From the NCBI GenBank assembly GCA_965262665.1, contig CBDHFR010000004.1, positions 2,294,001 to 2,358,000 on the forward strand: a stretch of 64,000 bases of DNA, in the 5' to 3' direction. This stretch comes from CBDBND01 sp965262665. GTDB lineage: Bacteria; Pseudomonadota; Alphaproteobacteria; Rhodospirillales; Rhodospirillaceae. The translations under genes were made by a program, and so were the position numbers. Below, one piece after another: positions 26,864 to 35,685 of this stretch (its first letter is position 1; each line of letters begins with the position of its first letter). The notes under the pieces were generated by a model that made no database searches, was not told the DNA's origin, and saw nothing but the letters and a program-made list of their open reading frames with translations.

Positions 26864-27070
26864 CTATTCGACGACTAAGTTTTCGGCAGAGCTTTTGCCG
26901 TTTTGGCCTTGGACCAGTTCGAACTGAACCTTTTGGCCTTCATTGAGCGTAGATAAGCCCGCCTTCTCAACAGCTGAGATATGGACGAAGGCATCTTTTC
27001 CGCCATCTGAGGGTTCGATGAACCCGTATCCTTTGGTTGGATTGAACCATTTCACGGTTCCGGTCGGCAT
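26864..27070 (-). CDS. Cold-shock protein (CspA family)
   Basis: 68-residue single cold-shock domain, an RNA/ssDNA chaperone. RNP-1 appears as K-G-Y-G-F-I and RNP-2 as D-A-F-V-H-I. The start at 27070 (MPTGTVKWFNPTKG) has GGAGAAACGAC upstream; a 16-residue upstream extension is rejected as family-atypical. It converges with the ThDP enzyme gene. A candidate -35 TTGACA lies at 27238-27243 on the minus strand, which would leave a leader of about 140 bases, typical of cold-shock genes, but the -10 is poor. Confidence 0.95.
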   Translation of the reverse strand: MPTGTVKWFNPTKGYGFIEPSDGGKDAFVHISAVEKAGLSTLNEGQKVQFELVQGQNGKSSAENLVVE

Positions 27071-27387
27071 GTCGTTTCTCCAGTAGTAAACACGAGTAGG
27101 CCTTGCACAAACAGGCACAAGGTCGGGTTACGATCACACTGTCCGGGATGATTTAAGCGAGCGAAAACGGACCGGCTGCGTAAATTCTAAGAAGCAATGC
27201 GACGCGCACCTTGCGTGGTAAAGGGGGTTGGGGCGTGTGTCAATAATGGCACGGTGCGGTTCGATGCGGCCCTTATCTGCTCAAATACCGTTACTGGCCA
27301 CCAAGACTATTGCCAGAGTTGTCGCGAAATTGGTATTTATCCTTTATTTTCAGATATTTAGAGCGTAACGGATCGGTTTTTTACAGC
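27071..27387. other. Upstream leader/promoter region of the cold-shock gene
   Basis: About 317 bases with no supported gene. It should contain the csp promoter and a long 5' leader (candidate TTGACA at 27238-27243, minus strand). The right-hand end is the 3' flank of the TRAP binding-protein pseudogene. No terminator is evident for that gene. Confidence 0.45.
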
Positions 27388-28396
27388 CTAATCAGGTTGT
27401 TTTTGGCTGGAATATGCCTGTTTGGCCGTCATCACTGTTCTATAGAACATCTCTGCCTGACCGTCAGTTTTCGCAATAAAGGCATCAATCCCGCGAATGG
27501 TGGCCTCCTGCCATTTCCTCCGTTGTTCCGGCGACAGAGCGTGTACTTTGGCACCCTGTTTTTGCAGACGGTCCAGGTCATTGGTTATCCACTCCCGCAG
27601 GATGGTTCGGATGAAGGACACCGGCGGCACCGCCTCTGTAATCGCGCTGCGCAAGAACGGTGACAATCCATCGAACCAGGATTTGTGAGCCACCATCACA
27701 CCGGCTGAATAGGCATGGCGGGTCAGCGTCAGGTGAGGCGCTTCGTCATATAAGCTGGCAACGGCGTAGATCATCGTGCCCGTCTCACCGCCGGAGATGA
27801 GACCGGTCTGTAAGCCGGTCAAGACATCGGCAAAAGGAATCTGAATCGTGTCGGCACCGATGGACTGAATAAAGGCCTGAGAGGCCGGAGACTGTAACGC
27901 CCGTAAGCGCACGCCACGGGTGGTTTCCGGTGTAGGAAAAGCCGTCTGTCCATAGAGGTTAAACCAGCCTTCGTCGGAGAAAACAAAGAAGTGCAGTTCT
28001 TGTGCAGCCAGACGTTCACTCATAAGGGGGCGATATGTTCATCGAGGACGTAATCCACTTCGTCCAGGGATGAAAATAGATAAGGTGTCCGCAGTACATC
28101 GAACTCGGGAAGAACGGCAGTGATACCGCTGGCGGTGAACGACGCAATCTGGACACGACCCCGGCGCACTGACCGCATGAGAATTTCTTCAGGACCCACT
28201 TCGCCGCGGATAAGCAACTTGATTTGCAAATCCGGCATGTTTTAGCCTGCAGGTTCTTGGCAAAGCGCTGCATGTATTGGTCAAAAGGATCGCCGGGAAA
28301 GGTGAGTGCGCCGACGGTGATCTCTTCCGATCGCGCCGTTGTCTGGCTAAATAGCGTCAGTGTGATGAGAAAGACTAACCGCTTCACCACGGTCAT
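27388..28396 (-). pseudogene. TRAP transporter substrate-binding protein (DctP family), two frameshifts
   Basis: Periplasmic binding protein of a tripartite transporter, about 338 codons in total. It is read in three frames. 28396 to about 28235 gives the signal peptide and first strand (MTVVKRLVFLITLTLF to FAKNLQA). 28238 to 28020 gives MPDLQIKLLIRGEVGPEE to EHIAPL. 28023 to 27388 gives the C-terminal lobe (ELHFFVFSDEGWFNLYG and beyond). One A missing in AAAAC and one C missing in CCCCC would restore a single frame. The matching DctQ/DctM membrane genes are absent here. The ATG overlaps the stop of the alpha/beta-hydrolase gene (ATGA), so they were co-translated. Confidence 0.85.
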
Positions 28397-29217
28397 TCAT
28401 CGAGAGAGGAGACAAACCGGTCGACTACTTCGGTAAATTTCTCCGGTTCCTCATCGGTGACATCGACACCGACCCAGTCCATGTGTTCCCAACGAGCGTT
28501 TAGGAAGTTGGGTACGGCATCGCGGCTTTCGTTGTAGATATGATCTCTTGGTCCGGCGAACATTAACACCGGACACTTGATGCGCTGCACCAGTGCTTTG
28601 TGATCGGTGCTACCCATTAAATGATAAGCGTAATACCATGTTGGTCCAGCCTGGAGTAGGGCGATCATGGTGCGCAGGCCCATCGTTTCGGTGAAGCGAT
28701 TCTCGGATGGATCTTCGAGATCTAATCCGCTCATGGCCCAGCGCCGGGTCCAGTGGTGTTTGACGATTTCTCCGGCTGGGTCAAACACCCGGGATTTGGC
28801 GTTTTGCATATTGTTGCCCCATTCGGTGCCATGAATATCGACCCAGCCGTAGACCATCATGGACTTAATGGCGTCTGGAAGCGCGGCCGCCATGAATCCA
28901 GCCACGGTTCCGCCGAAGTGATGGCCGAGGAGATAATAGGTTGGCAGACCAAAGGCCACTGCCGCTTCATGAGTCCAAGCGGCGAACTCTTCGCCTGATG
29001 GCTGATGGGGCGGTTTGACTGAATAGCCCTGTCCGGGAATATCGATGGCGACAGCGCGATAACCCTTTGCGCCAAACAAGGGTAGCACCGGCTCGTACAT
29101 AGTGGCGGCATCGGAAGTTTGATGCAGCAGCACCAGCGGCACACCGTCATCCGGACCAGAGATTAAACCGTGGACCTGGCCAATGGACGTATCGACGTAG
29201 TGCTTGCGTATGGTCAT
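28393..29217 (-). CDS. Alpha/beta-hydrolase-fold protein with His at the nucleophile position
   Basis: 274 residues of an alpha/beta hydrolase. The oxyanion/HG region is VPLVLLHQTSDAATMYEPVL. The nucleophile elbow reads G-H-H-F-G-G, so His stands where Ser (G-x-S-x-G) is usual. A later Asp in MFAGPRDHIY is at the acid position, and the base His is not clear in the C-terminal part. The activity may be non-hydrolytic or the protein inactive. The ATG at 29217 is preferred over 29256, as it starts the conserved MTIRKHYVDTSIG. The stop overlaps the start of the TRAP binding-protein pseudogene. Confidence 0.8.
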   Translation of the reverse strand: MTIRKHYVDTSIGQVHGLISGPDDGVPLVLLHQTSDAATMYEPVLPLFGAKGYRAVAIDIPGQGYSVKPPHQPSGEEFAAWTHEAAVAFGLPTYYLLGHHFGGTVAGFMAAALPDAIKSMMVYGWVDIHGTEWGNNMQNAKSRVFDPAGEIVKHHWTRRWAMSGLDLEDPSENRFTETMGLRTMIALLQAGPTWYYAYHLMGSTDHKALVQRIKCPVLMFAGPRDHIYNESRDAVPNFLNARWEHMDWVGVDVTDEEPEKFTEVVDRFVSSLDE

Positions 29218-29286
29218 GGTAGGCGGCTTTTTTTTAACTAGGCGTATTGAGGACAAGCTTAAATCAAATAAAACGTGCCGATAGCC

Positions 29287-29589
29287 CTATCCTTCAAGAT
29301 CGGTGTCGAGAATTTCCCTCAGGAAAGCAGCATGGTCACGAAAGGCTTTCCGGCCTAGTGCGGTGATAGTGACCTGAGTCCGCGGTTTTTTGCCAACGTG
29401 ATCCTTAAGAACGGTGATGTAGCCCGATTGTTCCAGAGTAGCGAGATGAGTACCAAGGTTGCCGTCAGTCGCATCGGTGATAACCTTCAAGCGGCTGAAC
29501 GTTAGGCGTTCCTTGCGCGGCAGAGAGTTAAGAGCGGCCATGATTTTCAGACGGATCGATTGGTGAATAACGTCATTAGGCGCAGTCAC
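29287..29589 (-). CDS. Winged-helix transcriptional regulator
   Basis: 100-residue single-domain winged-helix DNA-binding protein of the small HTH_34/PadR-like type. Helices correspond to SIRLKIMAALNSLPRKERLTFSRLKVIT, TDGNLGTHLATLEQSGYI, then the wing VLKDHVGKKPRTQVTITALGRKAF. The GTG at 29589 immediately follows the TAA of the upstream membrane-protein gene (TAAGTG), so they are translationally coupled. This regulator-plus-small-membrane-protein pairing is common, and it probably autoregulates. Its ligand is unknown. Confidence 0.85.
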   Translation of the reverse strand: MTAPNDVIHQSIRLKIMAALNSLPRKERLTFSRLKVITDATDGNLGTHLATLEQSGYITVLKDHVGKKPRTQVTITALGRKAFRDHAAFLREILDTDLEG

Positions 29590-30152
29590 TTATGCTGCCC
29601 TCATCCAGAAGCCCGTTAAAGTTAAGACACCTCCACCGACGCCAGAAGTGACGAGCGGAACTAAATCAGGCGCCGCGATGAATGTACCGACCGACAACAC
29701 AGCAAGGACAATGCCGATCAAAGCATACCGCTTTCCCCGCCACACACCGGCTCCTGTGTAGAGTGCGGCAAATAGTACGGTGATAAAGGTATGCACTTGC
29801 GTCTGGGATACCGGACTAAAGACAAAAAACACAAGGGTGATAAATCCAATCAGTATGGCAAATGTAATTAGATATTTAAGTCCGAAGACTTTTTGACGAG
29901 ATTGATCACCGCCTCCACGGTCGGTGAATCCAAAGTAAATGCTGGTGATCAAACCGGCCACGTTGATGACCATCCATCCCAGCCCCGTGTTTGCAGGAGA
30001 TAATTCGCCGATAACGGCACCGATGATCCAAAGCGCACCCATATTAGAAAATAGCGACTGGAGATTCGGTAACCAAACAGCTCACGGCGGTGCGCACTAG
30101 CATTTCGAATATCTTGTAAGGCGCTTTCTGCTTCTTCCCGCGTGACGGTCAT
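29590..30152 (-). pseudogene. Four-helix membrane protein, one frameshift
   Basis: About 187 codons. The N-terminus (MTVTREEAESALQDIRNASAHRRELFGYRISSRYFLIW) is in one frame from 30152. From about 30042 the remaining part (GALWIIGAVIGELSPANTGLGW to GFWMRAA) is in the next frame. One missing G in a TGGG run at about 30040-30044 accounts for the shift. Four hydrophobic segments follow. It is paired with the downstream winged-helix regulator, a common regulator/membrane-protein unit of unknown function. Confidence 0.7.
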
Positions 30153-30238
30153 AGATTATAATCCGTATTTCAGATAACTCTGTATTGCAGAGTATATACA
30201 TGTGACTACTCTGTCAAGCAGAGTTGCATCAATTGTCG

Positions 30239-31048
30239 TTAAATTGGTGGATTATCCAAGAATCCTGGATACGTGCTGTCCACCCAACTCCTCATATCCG
30301 CCGGGGCATCATCAGGGCCGCGGCGAAGTTTCTGACCAAAAGTCTGCCAAGTGAGAATGCCCTTAGCGTTGTCGTATCCCATCCATGGTCGGAAATTACC
30401 AGGGTTCTGATAGTTCATGTTGCAGGGCCGGAAGTCGGCGTCATCGTCGGCCATATCTGCGGCATCACCAGTGAAGACCGTGAGCGAAGACCCCGTTGTG
30501 ATTTCGCCAGGGTTTCGTCCCCGCGACTTCACCACAAAGTTTTCCATCAAATACACATTGCTGCCGACAACTTGCGGATCACCGATGCCACCTTCGAAGA
30601 CGATTACGCGTTCATTCTCTTCGCGCTGCATACCGTTGGCGGTAACAGTTTCATGGTTGAGGGAAGCTATGTGATCCGACTCAGCAGTATGACCGTTGTC
30701 CGGGTTAATCCACTTGATCAAAGGCGCGCCGGTTTCTTTGTCACGGAACGTGCCGCGGCCGGTCATGCGCTGGTCCAGCGTGCCATCGGGGTTGCGGGTG
30801 ACGCGCTGAAAGGTGAGGCCTTCGACTAACGCGACGACCTTGGCGACGTCATCGTTCATTTTGGCCCAGACATTAGCCTTCCACCACCACAGCGCCAGTT
30901 CGCCATCAGCATTGCCGCGCATTCGCGCATAGAGTTCAAGTTTGTTGGCCGGATTAGTGAGATCAAGAGCAGCAGTAGCGTGATGCGCTTTACCAGCAGC
31001 AGCAACAGCAACGGTTGTGGCCATGGCGGTGCGGCGAGTTATGGACAT
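30239..31048 (-). CDS. DUF1838 family exported protein
   Basis: 269 residues. The N-terminus MSITRRTAMATTVAVAAAGKAHHATA has the twin-Arg pattern of a Tat signal. The rest matches DUF1838: LELYARMRGNADGELALWWWKANVW, a middle VVKSRGRNPGEITTGSS and the C-terminal PWMGYDNAKGILTWQTFGQKLRRG. The function of the family is unknown, and Tat export suggests a cofactor or folded state. It lies ten bases after the VOC gene and 31048 is a clear ATG. It forms a likely operon with DUF3500 and VOC. Confidence 0.85.
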   Translation of the reverse strand: MSITRRTAMATTVAVAAAGKAHHATAALDLTNPANKLELYARMRGNADGELALWWWKANVWAKMNDDVAKVVALVEGLTFQRVTRNPDGTLDQRMTGRGTFRDKETGAPLIKWINPDNGHTAESDHIASLNHETVTANGMQREENERVIVFEGGIGDPQVVGSNVYLMENFVVKSRGRNPGEITTGSSLTVFTGDAADMADDDADFRPCNMNYQNPGNFRPWMGYDNAKGILTWQTFGQKLRRGPDDAPADMRSWVDSTYPGFLDNPPI

Positions 31049-31057
31049 GACTCGCTC

Positions 31058-31570
31058 CTATTGTTCCGGTGTGGGCGTGATGCCCAACACGTCTAATTCT
31101 TCCGTATTGCCCCACATGGGGCCGTCTTGCGCAAAACCGATGACATTGCCATCGGGATCGCCGATGTAGACCAGCGGTGTACCGGCGGGGCTATCGTAAG
31201 GTTCAATGAAGGTGGCCCCGTTGGCCCGAGCCAGGGCCACCACTTCGGCTACATTGTCGGTGCCGAAGATAACCATTGCTGGAGATTGTTCACGGGACGT
31301 CCGTCGTGGGTTTCTTGGCGCGTCGGGATCGAGGCGCCCCAACTCCATAGCAGCACCGCCACCGGCGCGTAGGCCGATGATCTTGTCTGAACTGGCCCAC
31401 TCCTGAAACCCAAGCGCCCGGTAAAAAGCTTCCAAACGGTCTCGGTCATGGGAACGGATGACAACCCAGCCGATGCCTTTCATGCGCGGCGTGTCGGCAG
31501 CCATCGACGGGGCGGGAGGTAGAGCGAGCATCATAAGTGTTACCAACAACCAAAAGAGTGACTTAGTCAT
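31058..31570 (-). CDS. Exported VOC/glyoxalase-superfamily protein
   Basis: 170 residues. The signal peptide (SLFWLLVTLMMLALPPAPSMA) is followed by a vicinal-oxygen-chelate fold: GIGWVVIRSHDRDRLEAFYRALGFQEW, then VVALARANGATFIEPYD and LVYIGDPDGNVIGFAQDG. The metal-ligand positions of dioxygenases are only partly conserved, so function cannot be assigned. The ATG at 31570 has GAGGAAAG upstream; the longer frame from 31711 is mostly the overlapping DUF3500 end. It overlaps the DUF3500 stop by eight bases. Confidence 0.8.
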   Translation of the reverse strand: MTKSLFWLLVTLMMLALPPAPSMAADTPRMKGIGWVVIRSHDRDRLEAFYRALGFQEWASSDKIIGLRAGGGAAMELGRLDPDAPRNPRRTSREQSPAMVIFGTDNVAEVVALARANGATFIEPYDSPAGTPLVYIGDPDGNVIGFAQDGPMWGNTEELDVLGITPTPEQ

Positions 31571-32653
31571 TGTTGTGACTTTCCTCATAGTGACGGCGCA
31601 AAAGGTCGGTGCCGTAGTCCTGACCCGGTTGACGCAGGATGGTGTGAATGTGATTGACGTCGTGTTCGCGTATGCCCTCCTGAACGCGGGCAATATTAAG
31701 AGTATGATCAAACTCGATCAGCACTGATGGACCGTGGACGCGATAGTAAAAAGCACTACCAGGCTTGGTGCCCCCCATCCACGCGAAATGAAGGGCGTCT
31801 TTTGTCCGTCACTGGCGATACGCGCGAGCAAAGGATCGGCCGCTTCCGGTTCCATGTTGCGCACATACTCTTCGATAAGCGCTCGCAGCATAACGCGTTG
31901 GTCAGCCGTCATCTCCGAAGCTTTGAGTCCGGCGAACTCTTGCAGGGCATCACCGCGTTCCGGACCAGTAAAGATTTCTTCGGGTAACGTTTCACTGAGA
32001 ATTGCTCGGCTACGCTGCGCACTATCCAATCCATTGACCAAGGTCAGGGCCTTGTCTTCTTCCTCACCAAGGATACGCCGGCCTGCATAGGGCCCATCGG
32101 GCACTTCATTGGGTTGTATGCCGACGAACGCTGGCGTGACCTCAACCTCGCCATTGGCAACGGTGAAATTTAAGCCCAAGTGATGGCCGTCCAATTGCCA
32201 GTCCCATGGTACGTCACCTGCTGGATCACCGAATACGCCAAGCCAGTAAAACCCGTAACCCCGGTTGATGACGGCTTGTATTTCTGGGTCAGGCAGTTTG
32301 GCAAACAAATAGTCGTCCACCTGCATGATGCCGACGGCTTTCTGATAGCCTTGGCTCGACAAACCGCACTGCATCAAGCGATGGCCCAGCGTACGCTGGT
32401 CTTCAGTCATGTTTTCAAAGGCCGGCCCCTCCTCGCGGTGCCGGGCTCCAGGCAAGTTGGTCCACTTTTTGCGGCTGGCATGATCAAAGGGGCGTGTAGC
32501 GTCAGCACGTTGATCTTCGGACAGAGAATTTAGAAACGTTGTAGCGGTGACACTGCAGTTTTGGGCAACAGAATTTGCTCCAGCACTGGTGTTCAAACTC
32601 AGAACGGCGAGCAATAAACCAAGTAGCATGCTTGAAATTGAAAATATCTTCAT
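31563..32653 (-). pseudogene. DUF3500 family exported protein, one frameshift
   Basis: About 363 codons with a signal peptide (MKIFSISSMLLGLLLAVLSLNTSAGA). The DUF3500 body is present: FDHASRKKWTNLPGARHREEGPAF, MTEDQRTLGHRLMQCGLSSQGYQKA and DGHHLGLNFTV. Near 31787 the frame changes: the expected FIFAWMGGTKPGSAFYYR continues in the next frame to the end (NHIHTILRQPGQDYG-DLLRRHYEESH). A missing T in an ATTT run explains it. The family is of unknown function and often co-occurs with other exported proteins. If the lesion is a sequencing error, the gene is intact. Confidence 0.8.
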
Positions 32654-32909
32654 TTCTCATCCCTAACGATCCTTACTCAAGTCGTAACTGTTATTCAAAA
32701 ATCAATTACTTTCAAATCCGCAGTGCTAAAAAATACGGTACACCTATCGCCCTTCTTTGCGCGTTATAAGTCGGACAGCATAGCGCGACTTGATGTCGTC
32801 TGGTAATCGTTGCAACAAAGGCACCTGATCGTAACACCGCACGCTTTCCTGACGTTGCTCCCGGATCCCGGACCAGACGGTAAATTAAATACCGACCTGG
32901 AGGGACAGG

Positions 32910-33580
32910 ATGACAAAGCAGACGAGGCGGCGGTTTTCGCCCAGAATACAAGGAACAGTCGGTTGCCCGGCTATCGGAGCCGGGTGCGACACATAGCAGC
33001 GTGGCTGCCGAGCCCGGCGTCACGCCAACGCAGTTGAAGACCTGGCGGCTCGAGCTTGAGGCCGCGGGTTCGACCGCGGCGACCGCGGCGCAGAAAGCCG
33101 AGGCCGCTGAGCTGGCGCAGCATTCGCCGGGATAACAAGCGGCTGACGGAGGAGGTTGAGGTTCTGCGCAAAGCCTCGGCTTTTTTTGCTCAATGGGCGG
33201 CGAAGACATGAAAACGAAGCACGCTTTCATCGCCGCCCATGCTTCAGGGCCCGCCATCCGGTTCATGTGCCGGGTCCTAGGGGTTGCTCACAGTTGGTTC
33301 CACGCCCGGCGGCGTGCGGCCCAAAAGAGAGCTGAACGCGCTGCCTGGCGTGACCGGCTCGGGTCAGAGATCCGGGAGATCTTCGAGCAGAGCAAGAGGT
33401 GCTACGGCGCCCCTCGGATCCATGCCGAGTTGAAGGCCCGCGGCTTTCGCATCTCGAAGCGCACGGTCGCCAAGCTCATGCGAGAGAACGGCATTCGTCC
33501 ACCGCGCGGCAGGCGGCGGGCGCCAATCACCACCGACAGCCGCCACTCCCATGCGATCGCGCCCAATCTGCTTGACCGCA
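32910..33580 (+). pseudogene. IS3-family OrfA/OrfB remnant
   Basis: OrfA starts near ATG 32910 (MTKQTRRRFSP), carries an extra A after about nine codons, and continues as EYKEQSVARLSEPGATHSSVAAE...TPTQLKTWRLELEAA, a typical IS3 helix-turn-helix. OrfB starts at about 33193 with AFIAAHASGPAIRFMCRVLGVAHSWFHARRR and IREIFEQSKRCYGAPRIHAELKARGFRIS. It stops at about 33580, where IS630 sequence begins, before the DDE catalytic domain. The left end of the element is not identified. It is not functional. Confidence 0.8.
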
Positions 33581-34056
33581 AACCACGCGTGCTGCCTGCC
33601 CATCCGCGCGTTCCTGTTCACTGGCGTGGGCGGTTTTTTTAAAGCTGATCTTGCGCGCGCGGAACCAGTCATTAATCGTCGAAGTCGGCGCAATCACTTG
33701 GTGAACTTCGTCCAGACGCTCAGACAGCTCTTGCAGTGTCGGGTCTGGCGTCTCCTTAATCCAGCGCAGGATATCCTCGCCGTCAAGGATCAAGACGGCG
33801 CTGGCGCGACGGCCGTGGCTTGACCGCGACAGTCCCCTCGTCTTCATATCGCCCGCCATCCCGCACCGCCGAGCTTGCGCTCACCTCAAAAAGGGCCGCC
33901 GCCTGACGGCGCGACATGCCCGACGCCACTTTCCTCGCCAAACGAATACGCAGGTCTTCCGATACAGCCACGATGCCCCCCGCCAAAGCGGCTATCGAAT
34001 CAGTCCGCCAAGACCATGACAACAAAATTTTGATTCATTCAACCGCGGAAACGCTC
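33579..34056 (-). mobile_element. IS630-family element, truncated copy 2
   Basis: Nearly identical to the right-hand 480 bases of copy 1 (11963-12439): helix-turn-helix segment, linker and the same terminal sequence GAGCGTTTCCG followed by TA. The catalytic half is missing. Its left edge fuses to the IS3 OrfB remnant, and its right edge truncates a permease gene at the TA, creating that gene's stop codon. Confidence 0.85.
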
Positions 34057-34444
34057 TAGGCCGTTGTAGAAATCTGAGTCAGCAACGATAAGACGTTCGT
34101 AGTTCCTGATGTCTCCATATTTGACCACCAGTCGTCGTCGCCGGTTGACGTGATACTGGCAGTATGTTCGATCTGGGGAAAATGGTTCGTTAGTTCGTTC
34201 GCTGTAAAATAGGACGTAGTCAGGTTGATGGGGCCAACGGCGGGAAAATCAATCCACCGGGTATAGACATTGTAGATCTGATCATATTTTGTGAGATCGC
34301 GATCGAGACTACGAATATTCTCCACCACAATCAGTCCAAGCAAAACACGGATAGTCCGAGAACCAAGCTCGACACGCTCAGAACGGTGTAGAGCCGGTAT
34401 TTCGTAAACGCACGCAAAGCCGTGGTGGTGAAATCCGTCAGCAC
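34057..34444 (-). pseudogene. FtsX/MacB-type ABC permease, N-terminal fragment
   Basis: From GTG 34444: VLTDFTTTALRAFTKYRLYTVLSVSSLVLGLSVF gives the first membrane helix. After a one-base deletion near 34338 (expected TTGGGACTG) it continues as GLIVVENIRSLDRDLTKYDQIYNVYTRWIDFPAVG into the periplasmic core. It is cut at 34057 by the IS630 fragment. The remaining permease and any ATPase are absent from the window. The assignment rests on the helix plus MacB-like periplasmic pattern and is moderate. Confidence 0.6.
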
Positions 34445-34455
34445 TTCAAAGCGCC

Positions 34456-34673
34456 TCAAATCACCAGTTCACCTTCAACGTCCAACGCCATCTGATATCC
34501 CGACAAACATTGCGCCAGTTTCGCAACCACGCTATGGGCCTGTGGCAAACCGTCACCGCTGCCGCTTGAGCTTAAGTTCTATGCCAGTTCGCAGCACGAC
34601 CGTCCAATAACGTGACAATACCTTTGGAAGGACGGTCAATTCGTTGAGGCAAACGCGCCGTAAGCACGCAATT
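34456..34673. other. Unassigned remnant between the permease fragment and the aminotransferase
   Basis: About 220 bases. On the minus strand a short frame ends at 34456 with a stretch including GDGLPQAHSVVAKLAQCLSG, which looks like the C-terminal tail of a larger gene whose upstream part is gone. I do not recognise it. It may be the lost partner of the permease fragment. Confidence 0.3.
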
Positions 34674-35588
34674 TCAACCAATCATCGTTCGCCATTCGGG
34701 ATGATCAGAAACTTTTCCGCGAACAATACCGAAGTAGTCATCCCTCATCTTTTGGGTCACAGAACCAATCTCCCCGCTACCAACTGGCAGCTTATCGATT
34801 GACGTAACTGGTTGAATTTCCTGTCCGGTGCCACACAAAAATGCTTCGTCGGCAAAATACAATTCACTGCGATCGACCACACGTTCCTCGACGTATTGTC
34901 CAGTTAGTTCGCGATACCGGGTAATAATGGTGTCGCGCGTGATGCTTTCTAGAATGTTGTTGGAGCAATCTGGGGTAATTAATTGGCCGTCACGAACCAT
35001 GAAAAAGCAAGCGATCGGCGCTTCTGCAACCTTACCGTCCGGTGTGAGCATGAGTGCGCCGTCGTATCCATCGGCCTTTGCTTGGTGGACGGCTAAGCGG
35101 GCATTGAAGTAATTCGCAGTACTCTTGACGCGAGGCGGACTGGCATTGTCAGACAACCGCCGCCACGAGCTTACGCCCAACCCCATACCTGTCTCTGCAA
35201 ACTTAGGTTTGTCCCGCGGCATCGCTGCCGCTGTGAACCCGACAGGACCCGTGGAAGCCAGAAGGCCTGTCCCTTCGATGTAAACGAGTAAGCGGAAATA
35301 GACATCGGCGTCGGGTTCATTCGCCTTGAGTAAACGCGTTAAACAATCCCGCATGTAATCAATCTCATAAGATTGATCAAAGCGCATCAGTTTCATACCG
35401 ATTTGCAACCGTTTTAAATGATCGTCCAATCTAAAAATTGCGAACTGTCCCGTATCAGGAACATGGTAGGCCCGTATGCCCTCGAAAACAGTTGCGGCGT
35501 AGGTAACAGCCAGGGACATGGGATGAAGGTTCGCCTCGGCAAAGGGCATGAGTTCGCCGTTCATCATGATTTGAGTTGGTTGCCACAT
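34674..35588 (-). CDS. Class IV (branched-chain-type) aminotransferase
   Basis: 304-residue PLP enzyme of fold type IV, like IlvE. The PLP Lys is in PPRVKSTANYFNARLA. The family signature usually reads E-G-x-G-E-N-(I/L)-F; here it is VAEAPIACFFMV, keeping the first Glu but losing the G-E-N. This suggests a non-standard substrate. The later SITRDTII motif is kept. The ATG at 35588 (MWQPTQIMMNGELMPF) is preferred over 35636. It ends the leftward operon that starts with hyuB, so it may act on an amino or oxo acid of that pathway rather than on Leu/Ile/Val. Confidence 0.85.
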   Translation of the reverse strand: MWQPTQIMMNGELMPFAEANLHPMSLAVTYAATVFEGIRAYHVPDTGQFAIFRLDDHLKRLQIGMKLMRFDQSYEIDYMRDCLTRLLKANEPDADVYFRLLVYIEGTGLLASTGPVGFTAAAMPRDKPKFAETGMGLGVSSWRRLSDNASPPRVKSTANYFNARLAVHQAKADGYDGALMLTPDGKVAEAPIACFFMVRDGQLITPDCSNNILESITRDTIITRYRELTGQYVEERVVDRSELYFADEAFLCGTGQEIQPVTSIDKLPVGSGEIGSVTQKMRDDYFGIVRGKVSDHPEWRTMIG

Positions 35589-35685
35589 GCTAGATTCCCA
35601 TAGAAGCATTGAACTATTTCTCTTGAAACTCAGCAACTAATGTTGGTTTTCCCATCGACTTCGTTTGGAAAGAATCATTCTCCGA

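Noticed and set aside
33364..33693. 109-codon minus-strand frame joining IS630 and IS3 sequence
   Set aside because: A chance fusion across the two IS remnants; the IS3 part reads correctly only on the plus strand.
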